Origin: a virus
DNA: 64,000 nucleotides
Strand: one strand, 5' to 3'
Virus record (IMG/VR): IMGVR_UViG_3300030102_006903
Span: 1 to 64,000 of that record
Shown: in pieces, positions 41,231 through 50,208 of the stretch
How positions within the stretch are numbered: position 1 is the first letter of the stretch
Layout of the letters: each line of letters opens with the position of its first letter
Translations under genes and position numbers: made by a program
Notes under the pieces: model-generated
What the model was told of the DNA's origin: nothing
What the model saw: the letters and a program-made list of their open reading frames with translations, nothing else
The model's database searches: none

Positions 41231-41580
41231 AATTCTTCTATTCTTTTTGCCTTATCATCTATTACTAAATCAAAAGATGGTTTTAGTGGATAACAAAAAA
41301 TACTTTTTCTATAACCAACTATTAAATCATTAAATTTACATCCCCAACTTTTCAATTGTTCTTTAGTTAATTCATACAAATCTCTTTCGGATACACTTCC
41401 TCTTGCTGTCCAATAAATTATTTCCCAACCTTCATCATATAGTTTGTTAATTTTATCTATGTTTTCTTGTTTAGGTATTGCGTTTTCATAAAACCTTTTA
41501 CCTTCGTAAAAACAAATAGTTTCATCAACATCAACTAATGCTCTTTTTTTATCTCTTGGATATAATTTACTTTCTATCAT
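41227..41580 (-). CDS. Small HAD-like phosphatase
   Basis: 117 aa from ATG 41580; a longer frame extends into the previous gene through the promoter, so it is rejected. DVDETICFYEG gives HAD motif I, WTARGSVSE motif II, and VIDDKAKR motif IV. It resembles polynucleotide or sugar-phosphate phosphatases such as phage HAD proteins. The promoter -7 box ends one base before the ATG, so translation is probably leaderless. Confidence 0.82.
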   Translation of the reverse strand: MIESKLYPRDKKRALVDVDETICFYEGKRFYENAIPKQENIDKINKLYDEGWEIIYWTARGSVSERDLYELTKEQLKSWGCKFNDLIVGYRKSIFCYPLKPSFDLVIDDKAKRIEEL

Positions 41581-41581
41581 A

Positions 41582-41613
41582 CAAATATACGAAATTATTT
41601 GTAATTTTCCAAA
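41582..41613 (-). promoter_or_regulatory. Bacteroidota-type internal promoter of the sugar operon (leaderless)
   Basis: TTTGG (41613-41609), 19-nt spacer ending TTTCG, TATATTTG (41589-41582) on the minus strand, then one base and ATG. The -33 box lies inside the 3' end of the HAD/nucleotidyltransferase gene. Confidence 0.8.
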
Positions 41614-42977
41614 TAATATTTCAAATCTTCTGGTGTACCCAATCCCCACATCTTAGGAATATCATAAGTACGAATCTCTTTTCCATCCTCAATTGCTTGA
41701 TTAAATACAGGACAAACATAAAACTCATTGTTCACTCTGATATCTTTTTCAATCATATCTTCTGCATATTTTACAAAATCAGAACCATGTTTCCAATAGT
41801 AATAACCAACTGTTGCAATATCAGAGATAGGATTCTTCTCTGCAACCTCAGTTACTAATCCTTTTTCATCTATCTTTGCAAAACTCCACTTTGGATGTGT
41901 TGCTCTAAATGATACAATACCACCATCTGCATTTGTTTCATTCATTTTATATAAGAATTCATTTGAATCCCACTCAACGAATTGGTCTGAGTTAGCAAAA
42001 AACAGAGGGGTATCTTTATTTATGTATTCTTTAGCAAGTAATGCCGTACATGCTGCACCTTCTGTTAGTTTATCAACCTCTACTATTTTACAATTTGGTG
42101 TAATGAGATTTAATAAAGTATCTAAGTTATACTTTTCTCTATGTTCTTTTTGTACAACATAAACATAGTTTGCTTTGATGTTTAGATTTTCCACCACCAA
42201 CTGAATCATAGGTTTTCCCTTTACATCAATTAATGGTTTTGGAAAAGTATATCCTGCTTGTTGAAATCTACTTCCTGCTCCAGCCATTGGAATCAATACT
42301 GTAAGATTTTCATCTCTCCATGCTGGTGTTGATTGTTGTTCTCCCATTTCTATTTGTTTTAATTTATTATCTATATTACTATAATTTGTTTCTTTTGTAT
42401 TCTTTACTCTCAGTATATGTGATTTGGAACGAGCAGCTGCAAGTAATCCATATGGTGAATCTTCAACTATCAAAGTTTCCTCAGGTAAACAACTCATCAT
42501 AGATATTGCTTTCCAATACATCTCTGGATGTGGTTTTGAATTTTTTACATCTTCATTAGATATCACCAAATCCATAAACTCCATAATACCCAATTTAGAT
42601 AAAACTGTTAAACAAGTTTTTCTGATTGAGTTTGAACACACTGCAATCTTATAACCTTCACTAACTAAGTTTCTCATACATTGTATTAGACCTGTATTTG
42701 GTTCTAGTGCTCTTAACTTTTCTAATGTAAGTTTTTGTTTTAACTCCCAAATAGTTTTATGATTTTCTTTTAGTAACCCTTTTTTCTCAGATAACATTTC
42801 TAATTTTTGAGTTGTTTTCAATCCATCATAGGTTGCTAGGTGTTCATTCCAACTTATGGCGTAACCTGGTCCTAATGCTTCGTTAAGTGCTTCATAGTGT
42901 ATATTTTTAGCCTCAACTAATACACCATCTAAATCAAATATGATTAATTTAATTTTATTTCCCATGTTTACCTTCAT
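41595..42977 (-). CDS. HAD phosphatase fused to sugar nucleotidyltransferase
   Basis: 460 aa. Residues 1-205: HAD beta-phosphoglucomutase-like hydrolase (IIFDLDGVL at 12-20, VCSNS, VEDSPYGLLAA). Residues about 228-460: NTP-transferase, LTVLIPMAGAGSRF and FPKPLIDVKGKP, as in mannose-1-P guanylyl- and glucose-1-P thymidylyltransferases. The fusion could remove one phosphate from a sugar bisphosphate and then charge the sugar-1-P, as in the heptose pathway (GmhB and HddC). ATG 42977 overlaps the neighbour by 23 nt; ATG 42965 is an alternative. Confidence 0.9.
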   Translation of the reverse strand: MKVNMGNKIKLIIFDLDGVLVEAKNIHYEALNEALGPGYAISWNEHLATYDGLKTTQKLEMLSEKKGLLKENHKTIWELKQKLTLEKLRALEPNTGLIQCMRNLVSEGYKIAVCSNSIRKTCLTVLSKLGIMEFMDLVISNEDVKNSKPHPEMYWKAISMMSCLPEETLIVEDSPYGLLAAARSKSHILRVKNTKETNYSNIDNKLKQIEMGEQQSTPAWRDENLTVLIPMAGAGSRFQQAGYTFPKPLIDVKGKPMIQLVVENLNIKANYVYVVQKEHREKYNLDTLLNLITPNCKIVEVDKLTEGAACTALLAKEYINKDTPLFFANSDQFVEWDSNEFLYKMNETNADGGIVSFRATHPKWSFAKIDEKGLVTEVAEKNPISDIATVGYYYWKHGSDFVKYAEDMIEKDIRVNNEFYVCPVFNQAIEDGKEIRTYDIPKMWGLGTPEDLKYYLENYK

Positions 42978-43695
42978 CTAAATGTGTAAATAATCCTTCA
43001 CCATGAGCAACTTTAAATGTTTGTTGTGCCCACCACTTTGAGATATTACCTTCTAATGCAATACCTTCACCAGCAAACTGTTTTACTGTTTGTAAATAAA
43101 AATCTTTTTTATATAAACAAGGATTGTTTGTCCAATTACCATAACGAGATGTTGTAGTAAAGTATTCACCTTCTTTTCCAATATGCTGTGGGAAACTTTC
43201 GAATGGGTCACACCAATGGACTGAATCCAATAGATGGGGTGATGTACATTCAATCTCCTTATCGTAATAATCCAATTCTCTTCCTTGGTATTTAAATGAA
43301 AAATGTGGGTGACCAGGGTTAGCTCTATGTCTATATCTAACACAAGAGTATCCATTATCTAATAACTCAATTCCACTTTTTACTCTATCGAGTGTTACAT
43401 TTCTATCTTCAATTAATTTCCAGTCATGTTCTAAAACCATTACATTATCAGTTTTAGCTTGTTCTGTTAATTGTATGAATCCTTGTCCGATTCCAATATT
43501 CTCATTCAAACCAATATAAGGAATATTAAAATGATTAGCTATTTGTTTATCTTGTTCTGATACTTCTTGAAATAAAATACATACATCATTTACTTGATGT
43601 AGAAATTCTCTATCAAAATAAGTTTGTAAAGTGTTAACAAGAGTTTGTCCACTTTTCCAAGATAAGATACCGATACTTAGTGGGAGTTTTTCCAT
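42955..43695 (-). CDS. Family 2-like glycosyltransferase
   Basis: 246 aa. ILSWKSGQTLVNTLQTYFD starts a GT2-like fold, and VMVLEHDWKLIED holds an EHD in place of DxD. Internal HCDP and Gly/His-rich parts are unclear. Soluble. It is coupled by overlap to the fused enzyme. Confidence 0.72.
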   Translation of the reverse strand: MEKLPLSIGILSWKSGQTLVNTLQTYFDREFLHQVNDVCILFQEVSEQDKQIANHFNIPYIGLNENIGIGQGFIQLTEQAKTDNVMVLEHDWKLIEDRNVTLDRVKSGIELLDNGYSCVRYRHRANPGHPHFSFKYQGRELDYYDKEIECTSPHLLDSVHWCDPFESFPQHIGKEGEYFTTTSRYGNWTNNPCLYKKDFYLQTVKQFAGEGIALEGNISKWWAQQTFKVAHGEGLFTHLDEGKHGK

Positions 43696-44564
43696 TCGTT
43701 ATATTTTTCAATTAAAAATTGTACTCTTTGTTTCTGAGTATGGTTCTCTAAAACCTTTTTAAATCCATTGTTAGCAATTTTTTCTCGTTCTTCATCATTT
43801 TCATTATAATAATTTATTTTGTTGATACAATCAACTATATCATCGTAATAAACTATATCTTCACCATCTGTAAATAATTCTTCTAACTTTTTAGATTTAT
43901 TTAATTTATCACAAAGAACCATTTTACCACAAGCCATTCCTTCAAATAATCTTCTAGTTACTTCTCCCCATCTTGAATGTTGAATAATCATTTTTCCTTT
44001 ATTAAGAAATTCAGTATGTTGTTTTGAATTGAATCCATTTTGATTTCCAATTGTACCACCACCATGTTGAGTAATTGTATCCAAAAATTCTGAACCCCCT
44101 CTACCTCTTGTTGTTACCGCAACAAACTCTGGTTTAATTTCTAATGGAAACTGAACTCGTGTATCAGCAAAATGTGTCCACCAATACGCATCTCTACCTC
44201 TTTTCTTATATTCTTCAGTTGAATCTGCATCTGGTGATACTGTTATATGAAACTTATTTGATTTAGGAAAGTTTCTATCAAAGTTTTGTGGGTCATCTCC
44301 ACTTTCTTGTACCCAAAATGCATCTACTAAATTTTTATCTAAAAGAGGTGAATCAAATCTACCCCAATCCATAAAGATTACAATATCTGTTTTTGGTTTA
44401 CTGTTTAACCATTCTCTTATCTGAGTATCATTCCAATTTTGTAATCTATTAGAACCAATTGAAACTATCTCTACTTCCCATCCTAACGAACCAAATTCAG
44501 TTGCAAGGGATAATGGTGTTGACCATTCTTCATTCTCATATGCATAAATAAAAGTTACTTTCAT
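43677..44564 (-). CDS. Family 4-like glycosyltransferase
   Basis: 295 aa from ATG 44564 (ATGA overlap with the dehydrogenase stop). The C-terminal half has WGEVTRRLFEGMACGKMVLCD, the GT4 E-x7-E nucleotide-binding element, and later helix EREKIANNGFKKVLENHT. GT-B fold, retaining type; adds a sugar to a lipid-linked or protein acceptor. Confidence 0.82.
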   Translation of the reverse strand: MKVTFIYAYENEEWSTPLSLATEFGSLGWEVEIVSIGSNRLQNWNDTQIREWLNSKPKTDIVIFMDWGRFDSPLLDKNLVDAFWVQESGDDPQNFDRNFPKSNKFHITVSPDADSTEEYKKRGRDAYWWTHFADTRVQFPLEIKPEFVAVTTRGRGGSEFLDTITQHGGGTIGNQNGFNSKQHTEFLNKGKMIIQHSRWGEVTRRLFEGMACGKMVLCDKLNKSKKLEELFTDGEDIVYYDDIVDCINKINYYNENDEEREKIANNGFKKVLENHTQKQRVQFLIEKYNEWKNSH

Positions 44565-45397
44565 GATACTGCTCTTCCTTTCATTTGTTCCCAATCTCTA
44601 TTTTTTCTTACCTCATCATTTGTATCTCTTGTTGCTTTTAGAACATTGTTAGTTGTTCCTAAATTTTCCGATACATGGATTAATGCTGATAAATCTTTTG
44701 GAAAACAGTGTCCCCCAAATCCAAAATCACCATCATGACCAGGTACCATCCAATGTGTCTTTCCTAACCTATCATCGTAAGTTGCATATTCAACAACTTT
44801 ATCATAATCAGCACCAACCTTTTCACAGATTTGATATATTTCATTAGCAAAAGATACTTTTGTAGATAAAAAAGTATTTGTCATATACTTAACCATTTCT
44901 GCGTAGGTTGAATGGGTTTTAATTAGTTTTGCATTTGGAAATACTTTTGAAAATAATCTAACTACATCAGTTGATTGTGGTCTTGGTCCACCTATAATAA
45001 TTCTTGTTTGATTATTATAATCTTCTTCTGCATTTCTTTCTGTCAAAAACTCTGGATTAAAAATAATATTCAGATATTTAAAATCCTTATTTAATTGTTC
45101 AGTTGTACCTGGTGGAATAGTTGATTTAACAATAATAGTTTTACTTCTTGCATCTTCAAATTCAATTAGAGTATTGATATCAAATAATGATTGCTGTAAA
45201 GTACTTAAATCACATTCACCACTTTTGTTCATAGGAGTAGGTAAACATACGAAAATAGTATCACACAACATTACTAAATTATGTAAAGTTGATGTTGATT
45301 TACTTTCATCTAAATCATATGTTAAAACATCGTAATACTGTTTCCATTTCTTGTAAACAGCATTACCAACAAAACCTTGTCCTATTATTCCTATCAT
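44561..45397 (-). CDS. UDP-glucose/GDP-mannose dehydrogenase, C-terminally truncated
   Basis: 278 aa versus about 430 for the family. The NAD domain starts GIIGQGFVGNAV. The middle domain has the catalytic Cys near 231 (FGFGGHCFPKD) and the TIPPGTTEQ strand. The UDP-binding C-terminal domain is absent. The frame ends cleanly in an ATGA overlap, so this looks like a natural short form, not a broken gene. It may act with another subunit or use a smaller substrate. Confidence 0.88.
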   Translation of the reverse strand: MIGIIGQGFVGNAVYKKWKQYYDVLTYDLDESKSTSTLHNLVMLCDTIFVCLPTPMNKSGECDLSTLQQSLFDINTLIEFEDARSKTIIVKSTIPPGTTEQLNKDFKYLNIIFNPEFLTERNAEEDYNNQTRIIIGGPRPQSTDVVRLFSKVFPNAKLIKTHSTYAEMVKYMTNTFLSTKVSFANEIYQICEKVGADYDKVVEYATYDDRLGKTHWMVPGHDGDFGFGGHCFPKDLSALIHVSENLGTTNNVLKATRDTNDEVRKNRDWEQMKGRAVS

Positions 45398-46242
45398 AGT
45401 GATTGAATATAATCGTTTAATCTATCCTCAGGTATCCAACCTAATCTTTCTAATGTGTCGTTATTTTCTCTTAATGTTTTACGATAGTTACCTGGTTGGT
45501 CTGGTAAGTAAAGAGATTCTAATTGTGGAAACCTCTCTTTAAACATATTAAACATTTCGTTTATAGAATAGTTTACTCCACACCCAAGTTCCCATGCATC
45601 TTCATGTACTTCAGTTCCAACTGCAACTTTATATAATCCATCTACGATATCTACTACATGAGTAAAATCTCTTCTTTGTTCTCCATCACCAACAATTGTA
45701 ATCTTTTCACCATCTCTAACTTGCCTTCTCCATATACCAATTACTGCTGCCCAATCTCCTTCAATTACTTCATCTGGTCCATATACATTGTAGAATCTAC
45801 AAATCTCTACATTTAAATCATAAGTTTTTTTGTATAGTTTACAAACTTCTTCACCTAAGTATTTGTATGCAGCGTATGGTGATTGTGATGGGTCATGGTG
45901 TTTTGAAGATGAACCTGCATATACAACTTTTACATTGTTATGTCTTGCCCACTCACAAACTGCTTCAGTTCCTCTAACATTAACTCTAAAAGTTTCTGTT
46001 GGATTTTCAAAAGAAGGTTGAATTCTACTTAGAGCAGCAAGGTGAAAACATAAATCATAATCTCCTTGAATATATTCAATTGTTTCAATATCACCTTCTA
46101 TATACTTTGCACCCTCAACATGATTATCTTTTGTACCAGTTTCATAATCATCTAATGAAACAACCTCATGTCCTTCATTTATTAATCTCTTAATTAGATT
46201 AGTACCAATAAATCCAGCACCACCTGTAACTAATACTTTCAT
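45394..46242 (-). CDS. NAD-dependent nucleotide-sugar epimerase/dehydratase
   Basis: 282 aa extended SDR. GGAGFIG at 7-13 binds NAD, YAAYK (Y123, K127) is the catalytic pair, and SSSK precedes it. FYNVYGPDE and GDGEQRRDFTHVVD are typical of UDP-glucose 4-epimerase and GDP-sugar epimerases. It would supply a modified sugar for the operon. Confidence 0.92.
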   Translation of the reverse strand: MKVLVTGGAGFIGTNLIKRLINEGHEVVSLDDYETGTKDNHVEGAKYIEGDIETIEYIQGDYDLCFHLAALSRIQPSFENPTETFRVNVRGTEAVCEWARHNNVKVVYAGSSSKHHDPSQSPYAAYKYLGEEVCKLYKKTYDLNVEICRFYNVYGPDEVIEGDWAAVIGIWRRQVRDGEKITIVGDGEQRRDFTHVVDIVDGLYKVAVGTEVHEDAWELGCGVNYSINEMFNMFKERFPQLESLYLPDQPGNYRKTLRENNDTLERLGWIPEDRLNDYIQSL

Positions 46243-46541
46243 TTTACTATTCCTATTAATTGATGTTCGTTAAATAAAACAAACTCCTCATCACCTATTT
46301 CAATTTTATTTACTGCCTGTGATTTTTCATACATTACTGTATCTCCTACACTTACTGTCATTGGTATTCTTTCTCCACTTTGTGAGAATATACCAGTACC
46401 TACTGATACAACTTCACCATAAACTTTTTGGTTCATTGTAATGGAATCTGCAATAATGATTCCTCCTTTTGTTTTTGTTTCTGTTTGGGTAGCTCTTACT
46501 AAAACTCTATCACCCAATGGTTTAAATTTACCTGATTCCAT
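46239..46541 (-). CDS. groES: GroES-like co-chaperonin (T4 gp31 analogue)
   Basis: 100 aa, full length. FKPLGDRVLVR start, mobile-loop region with KTKGGIIIADS, and GDEEFVLFNEHQLIG end match Cpn10. It would cap host GroEL, as T4 gp31 does to fold the capsid protein. Its site inside the sugar operon, overlapping the epimerase gene, is unusual for a head-folding gene. Confidence 0.93.
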   Translation of the reverse strand: MESGKFKPLGDRVLVRATQTETKTKGGIIIADSITMNQKVYGEVVSVGTGIFSQSGERIPMTVSVGDTVMYEKSQAVNKIEIGDEEFVLFNEHQLIGIVK

Positions 46542-46770
46542 ATTTTATATTATTATGTTCTACTGTTCTATAAATCATGAATGAAATTGTTGAAAAAACT
46601 AATGTTTTCCAAATTCTTTTATTCAATGTCTTGTTTTCCTTTTCATTTACTCCTATTGCTTCTAAAAGAGTTGTTGGTGGTTCTTTATATTCCCATGATG
46701 GTTTAGCTGATACACAACTACCAAATAATATAATTCCACTAAATACTAATGATAATATTTTTTTTCTCAT
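46528..46770 (-). CDS. Small lipoprotein with transmembrane segment
   Basis: 80 aa. Lipobox LFGSC (Cys 19) after a signal sequence, then a short charged part and a second hydrophobic segment (about 55-68). The two-ended design, lipid anchor plus membrane helix, resembles unimolecular spanins that fuse inner and outer membranes at lysis, though it is short (about 35 residues between). It overlaps groES by 14 nt. Confidence 0.72.
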   Translation of the reverse strand: MRKKILSLVFSGIILFGSCVSAKPSWEYKEPPTTLLEAIGVNEKENKTLNKRIWKTLVFSTISFMIYRTVEHNNIKYGIR

Positions 46771-47393
46771 ATTGTTTCGTAAAATTCGTTTTGTTGTTCT
46801 TGTCTATCTATTTGTTTAGGATGATACAAACACCATTGTTCCTCTGCAGGAAAGTTTGAGAATGTATCATAACCTGTTATTCTTTCATGTACTTTATTCA
46901 TCCAAGTAACATCTGGTGTGTTTTTGTAAATACGAGTTTGGTAATCAGGCCAATTTACCCATCCTTTTTCATTTACTTTCCATCCCCATTTTTGGATATG
47001 ACCATCTGTTAATCCTTCTACTGTATTTACTCTTGGTACAAATACAATATCGACAGGATTTTCTTGTAATACCTGTCCTAAATATTCCACTAAAAATTCA
47101 TGTGGAATTTCATCTGCATCTACTTGAAAAATATAATCTTTTGTACAATGTGATTTAAGATTATTTTTAAATGATGCAAAATCTTTATTTAATGGAAACC
47201 CTACAATTTTGTGATTTTCATGCATTGAATCCATTAGATTAAGATAATTCATTACTTCATCTGTTACCGATGATTCATCATATTGAATTACTATTTCATC
47301 TTCTTTTCTAATATGAAGTTGTAAAAAATTAAGAAGTTTTGTAATTTCTTGTATTTCATTACAAACTGTGATTGCGTAACTAATTGTTTTCAT
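46767..47393 (-). CDS. Family 2 glycosyltransferase (KdtX/WaaE-like)
   Basis: 208 aa. ISYAITVCNEIQEI start, FQVDADEIPHEF with DADE as the metal motif, and WVNWPDYQTRIYKN, the pattern of WaaE/KdtX beta-glucosyltransferases that act on lipooligosaccharide core. Soluble. Overlaps neighbouring genes by 4 and 14 nt. Confidence 0.85.
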   Translation of the reverse strand: MKTISYAITVCNEIQEITKLLNFLQLHIRKEDEIVIQYDESSVTDEVMNYLNLMDSMHENHKIVGFPLNKDFASFKNNLKSHCTKDYIFQVDADEIPHEFLVEYLGQVLQENPVDIVFVPRVNTVEGLTDGHIQKWGWKVNEKGWVNWPDYQTRIYKNTPDVTWMNKVHERITGYDTFSNFPAEEQWCLYHPKQIDRQEQQNEFYETI

Positions 47394-48129
47394 TTTTATA
47401 ATATGTTAAAGTATAGTAATTCGGTACATCTTCAGGTATTTGGTCAGCGTTTTTTAAAGGAACCATTTCACCTTTTTCATTAAAGTATTCTGGTCTAACA
47501 TAATACTCTTTATACTTTGGTTTAATAGTAGTTTTATCACCATATTTTTCTAAAAATAATTCTTTTGGAACAACTCTTAAATCTTCTAAAAATACGATTC
47601 TACCATTATCTGTTAAATGTTTTTCAAAGTTATCTATAAGATTATCATGTAATTTAAAATCTAAATCTAAAGTAATCCTTCTTGATGTCTTTTCTCTTTT
47701 TTCTGTGGTTATCCCCATAAATTTTTTATGGTGTTCAAATTGTTCTTCAGTAATAAAAAATGGTGGATTCATTACTATTAAATCTACCTTAGGTCCATCA
47801 TAATTTTTAAAACCATCACTATGATAAAAATTTAATTCTTCATTATTTTTTTCACAAGTAACTTGTAAATCTTCTTCAACTGGTTTGTGTATATCTAAAA
47901 AATGAACTGAATCCATATTTAATGATTTATACAAATACCATCCGATAAAACCTGGTCCACTACATACTTCTAAAACAGATTTACAATCTTTGTGTTCTTC
48001 TAAAAAATCATCTTTACCGAAAAGGTATTTAATCATCAAGGGCCCTCCACCATTATGTCCAACTTGATAGTAGACATAAAAGTTACAACCCATTAAATCT
48101 TTTTTAACACAATATTTTCGGTTTACCAC
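47380..48129 (-). CDS. SAM-dependent methyltransferase with NPPF motif
   Basis: 249 aa. Motif I VLEVCSGPGFIGWYL and catalytic VDLIVMNPPFFI mark a class I methyltransferase of the HemK/RsmC type, which methylates amide or exocyclic nitrogens (Gln or guanine/adenine). Target could be a ribosomal or release factor, RNA or DNA. No sugar-specific feature. Confidence 0.85.
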   Translation of the reverse strand: MVNRKYCVKKDLMGCNFYVYYQVGHNGGGPLMIKYLFGKDDFLEEHKDCKSVLEVCSGPGFIGWYLYKSLNMDSVHFLDIHKPVEEDLQVTCEKNNEELNFYHSDGFKNYDGPKVDLIVMNPPFFITEEQFEHHKKFMGITTEKREKTSRRITLDLDFKLHDNLIDNFEKHLTDNGRIVFLEDLRVVPKELFLEKYGDKTTIKPKYKEYYVRPEYFNEKGEMVPLKNADQIPEDVPNYYTLTYYKNENN

Positions 48130-48135
48130 TTTTTA

Positions 48136-48678
48136 TTATATTATTGTTTGATTATTTTCTTCATCAATATCGGATATCTCATCTCTAAGAATATTTCTTT
48201 TTTCTGATGTTGTGGTTTTTGTTCCGAATAATCTATCTAATACATCTTGTTCAAACCTTATCTCATAGACATTTACAACCTTATCTAAAATGTAAGTTCT
48301 GTAATTATCTAATTCTTTACGATATAAGTTTCTATTATTTTTTACTGCAGAATTAAAAAGTTGTGCACCATCTCTTGAAAATCGTTTCAACATATATTCT
48401 AACCTTAGTTGAGAATTTGGTTCGATTCTTTTATCTCGTAACTTTCCAATAAATTGTGTAAAATGTAAAGGTAAAATAGGATTGAGTTTGATGCAGTGTA
48501 CTTTATTTTCAACTATACCTAAAACAAAAACATATCTTGATTCCTCTGCTTGTTTCGTTGCAGGAGTACCTCCTTTGTATGTAATTATACGATAAATATT
48601 TCTCGGTCTTATTTGTGAACGAGGTATCCTTTTTTCAGGTTTTAAAAATTTAGTATATTGTCTTGTATAAACAGGCAT
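48136..48678 (-). CDS. Hypothetical basic phage protein (180 aa)
   Basis: 180 aa. Basic N-terminus (KPEKRIPRSQIRPRNIYRI), a beta-type core SRYVFVLGIVENKVHCIKLN, and an acidic tail. It may bind nucleic acid. No family recognised. Confidence 0.75.
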   Translation of the reverse strand: MPVYTRQYTKFLKPEKRIPRSQIRPRNIYRIITYKGGTPATKQAEESRYVFVLGIVENKVHCIKLNPILPLHFTQFIGKLRDKRIEPNSQLRLEYMLKRFSRDGAQLFNSAVKNNRNLYRKELDNYRTYILDKVVNVYEIRFEQDVLDRLFGTKTTTSEKRNILRDEISDIDEENNQTII

Positions 48679-49937
48679 TATAATTTTTTAATTTCTGGTA
48701 ATTTTAGTTCCACATGCTGTTGAATCTTTACATATTGGTCAACAATACTTTTTAATTTTTTTGTCATTTCATTTAATGTAAAATTAGTATTGATATTTGT
48801 TTTAAGTCCAGCAGATTTTTTAAGATGTGTTTTATAGTTTTTATAAACATCAAAAATCCTTTGTGCAGCAGTTGAATAGTTTACATAAAACCATTTTGAT
48901 TCTGGTAATAAGAATTTATTCTGTGCAGATTGATGTACTTCTTTCAATTCACCATCTAAATAAACTGTATTTTCTTCTGGTAAGAAATCTGTATGTCCAC
49001 TCCACTTAGATACAATAATTGGTTTACCTGTTGTTGCAAACTCTGCAAGTGGTCTACCATATCCTTCTCCTTTTGTAAACATAATAAAAGATTTTACCTT
49101 CTCATCATTGTATAAATCATTTAATTCTGATTCAGATAAATCTCCCCATACTAAATGAATAGGAGGACACTTATCACCAAATTCTTTTGTTATCTCTTCT
49201 ACCTTTTCTTTTATAATTTCTCTATCACCAACTGAAAATCCTGCTGAAGATGTTTTTAAAATTAAACCTGGTTGTTGATTTTTTGGTAAACCTTTAAAAA
49301 CAGTACAGAATGTTTTAATCATCATACCTGTATCTTTTCTATCATGTCCTAAATCTCCACTTAACCAATGACCAACATATAAGAAATTAAAATCTGTTTC
49401 AACTGAATCTAAAATTGAACTTGAAGATTTTCCATTGAAAATAGTAGTATCAACTCCTTCAAATAAAACTTCAATTGGTTTTTCAACTTTTATTTCACCT
49501 ACTTGTTTTTGTGTTCTTTTATCAACTTGTGTATATTTAGTTTTTTCTAACACATCTTTTGTAAATTTAGATGGAGTTATAATTAAATCCATTTGATTAG
49601 AACCTTGAATAAAATCTTGTGGTGCAAGAGTCGTTTCAACCCCAGCAGTGATACCAATATTATACTTTCCAACTCTTCTAAATTCATTGGCAACTGATAC
49701 TTGGATGAAAACATCAATTTGTTTATCTACCTTCGTAACAATATTTTGTAATATTTTTTGACCAAATTCAGTTTGTGGATTGATTTGGTCTTGTGGAGTG
49801 TTTCCCCATCTCGTTGGTACTATTTTTATATCAAATTTATCTAATTCGAATAATGATTTCAAGATATCTCTTGAATGGTCACCATAACCACTTCTTGTTG
49901 CTATTGGTGCCTGAAATATTAATAATGGTTTATTCAT
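48678..49937 (-). CDS. Family 4 glycosyltransferase
   Basis: 419 aa. GT-B fold: N-terminal IFQAPIATRSGYGDHSRD, and C-terminal KGEGYGRPLAEFATTGKPII, which holds the E-x7-E donor site. Full length. It would build a surface or virion glycan. Overlaps the 92-aa gene by 8 nt. Confidence 0.88.
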   Translation of the reverse strand: MNKPLLIFQAPIATRSGYGDHSRDILKSLFELDKFDIKIVPTRWGNTPQDQINPQTEFGQKILQNIVTKVDKQIDVFIQVSVANEFRRVGKYNIGITAGVETTLAPQDFIQGSNQMDLIITPSKFTKDVLEKTKYTQVDKRTQKQVGEIKVEKPIEVLFEGVDTTIFNGKSSSSILDSVETDFNFLYVGHWLSGDLGHDRKDTGMMIKTFCTVFKGLPKNQQPGLILKTSSAGFSVGDREIIKEKVEEITKEFGDKCPPIHLVWGDLSESELNDLYNDEKVKSFIMFTKGEGYGRPLAEFATTGKPIIVSKWSGHTDFLPEENTVYLDGELKEVHQSAQNKFLLPESKWFYVNYSTAAQRIFDVYKNYKTHLKKSAGLKTNINTNFTLNEMTKKLKSIVDQYVKIQQHVELKLPEIKKL

Positions 49938-50208
49938 TTTCTAATTCTCTTATTCTGTTTTCTTCTTCTTGTCTTAAACATCTATCAATTGATATCTGAG
50001 TAAGTTTTGTAATTTCTTCTAAAGTTTCAGGTTCATGTGGTGAATTGTAACATTCGAACCTTGTTGTTTCAATTTCATTATCTTGTAAAACAATTAAATG
50101 ATAATCTTCATTTAGTTCTTTTCTATCATATAATGCCTTTCGAGATGCTTGAACTTGTTTATTTGTCCAATAACCAGGAAACCTTACAATAAAAATTGGT
50201 TTACTCAT
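49930..50208 (-). CDS. Hypothetical protein between two GT4 genes (92 aa)
   Basis: 92 aa, soluble, charged. FIVRFPGYWTNKQVQAS at the start; ends in a Glu/Arg-rich helix. No family recognised. Overlap with both flanking glycosyltransferase genes suggests a small partner protein. Confidence 0.75.
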   Translation of the reverse strand: MSKPIFIVRFPGYWTNKQVQASRKALYDRKELNEDYHLIVLQDNEIETTRFECYNSPHEPETLEEITKLTQISIDRCLRQEEENRIRELENE

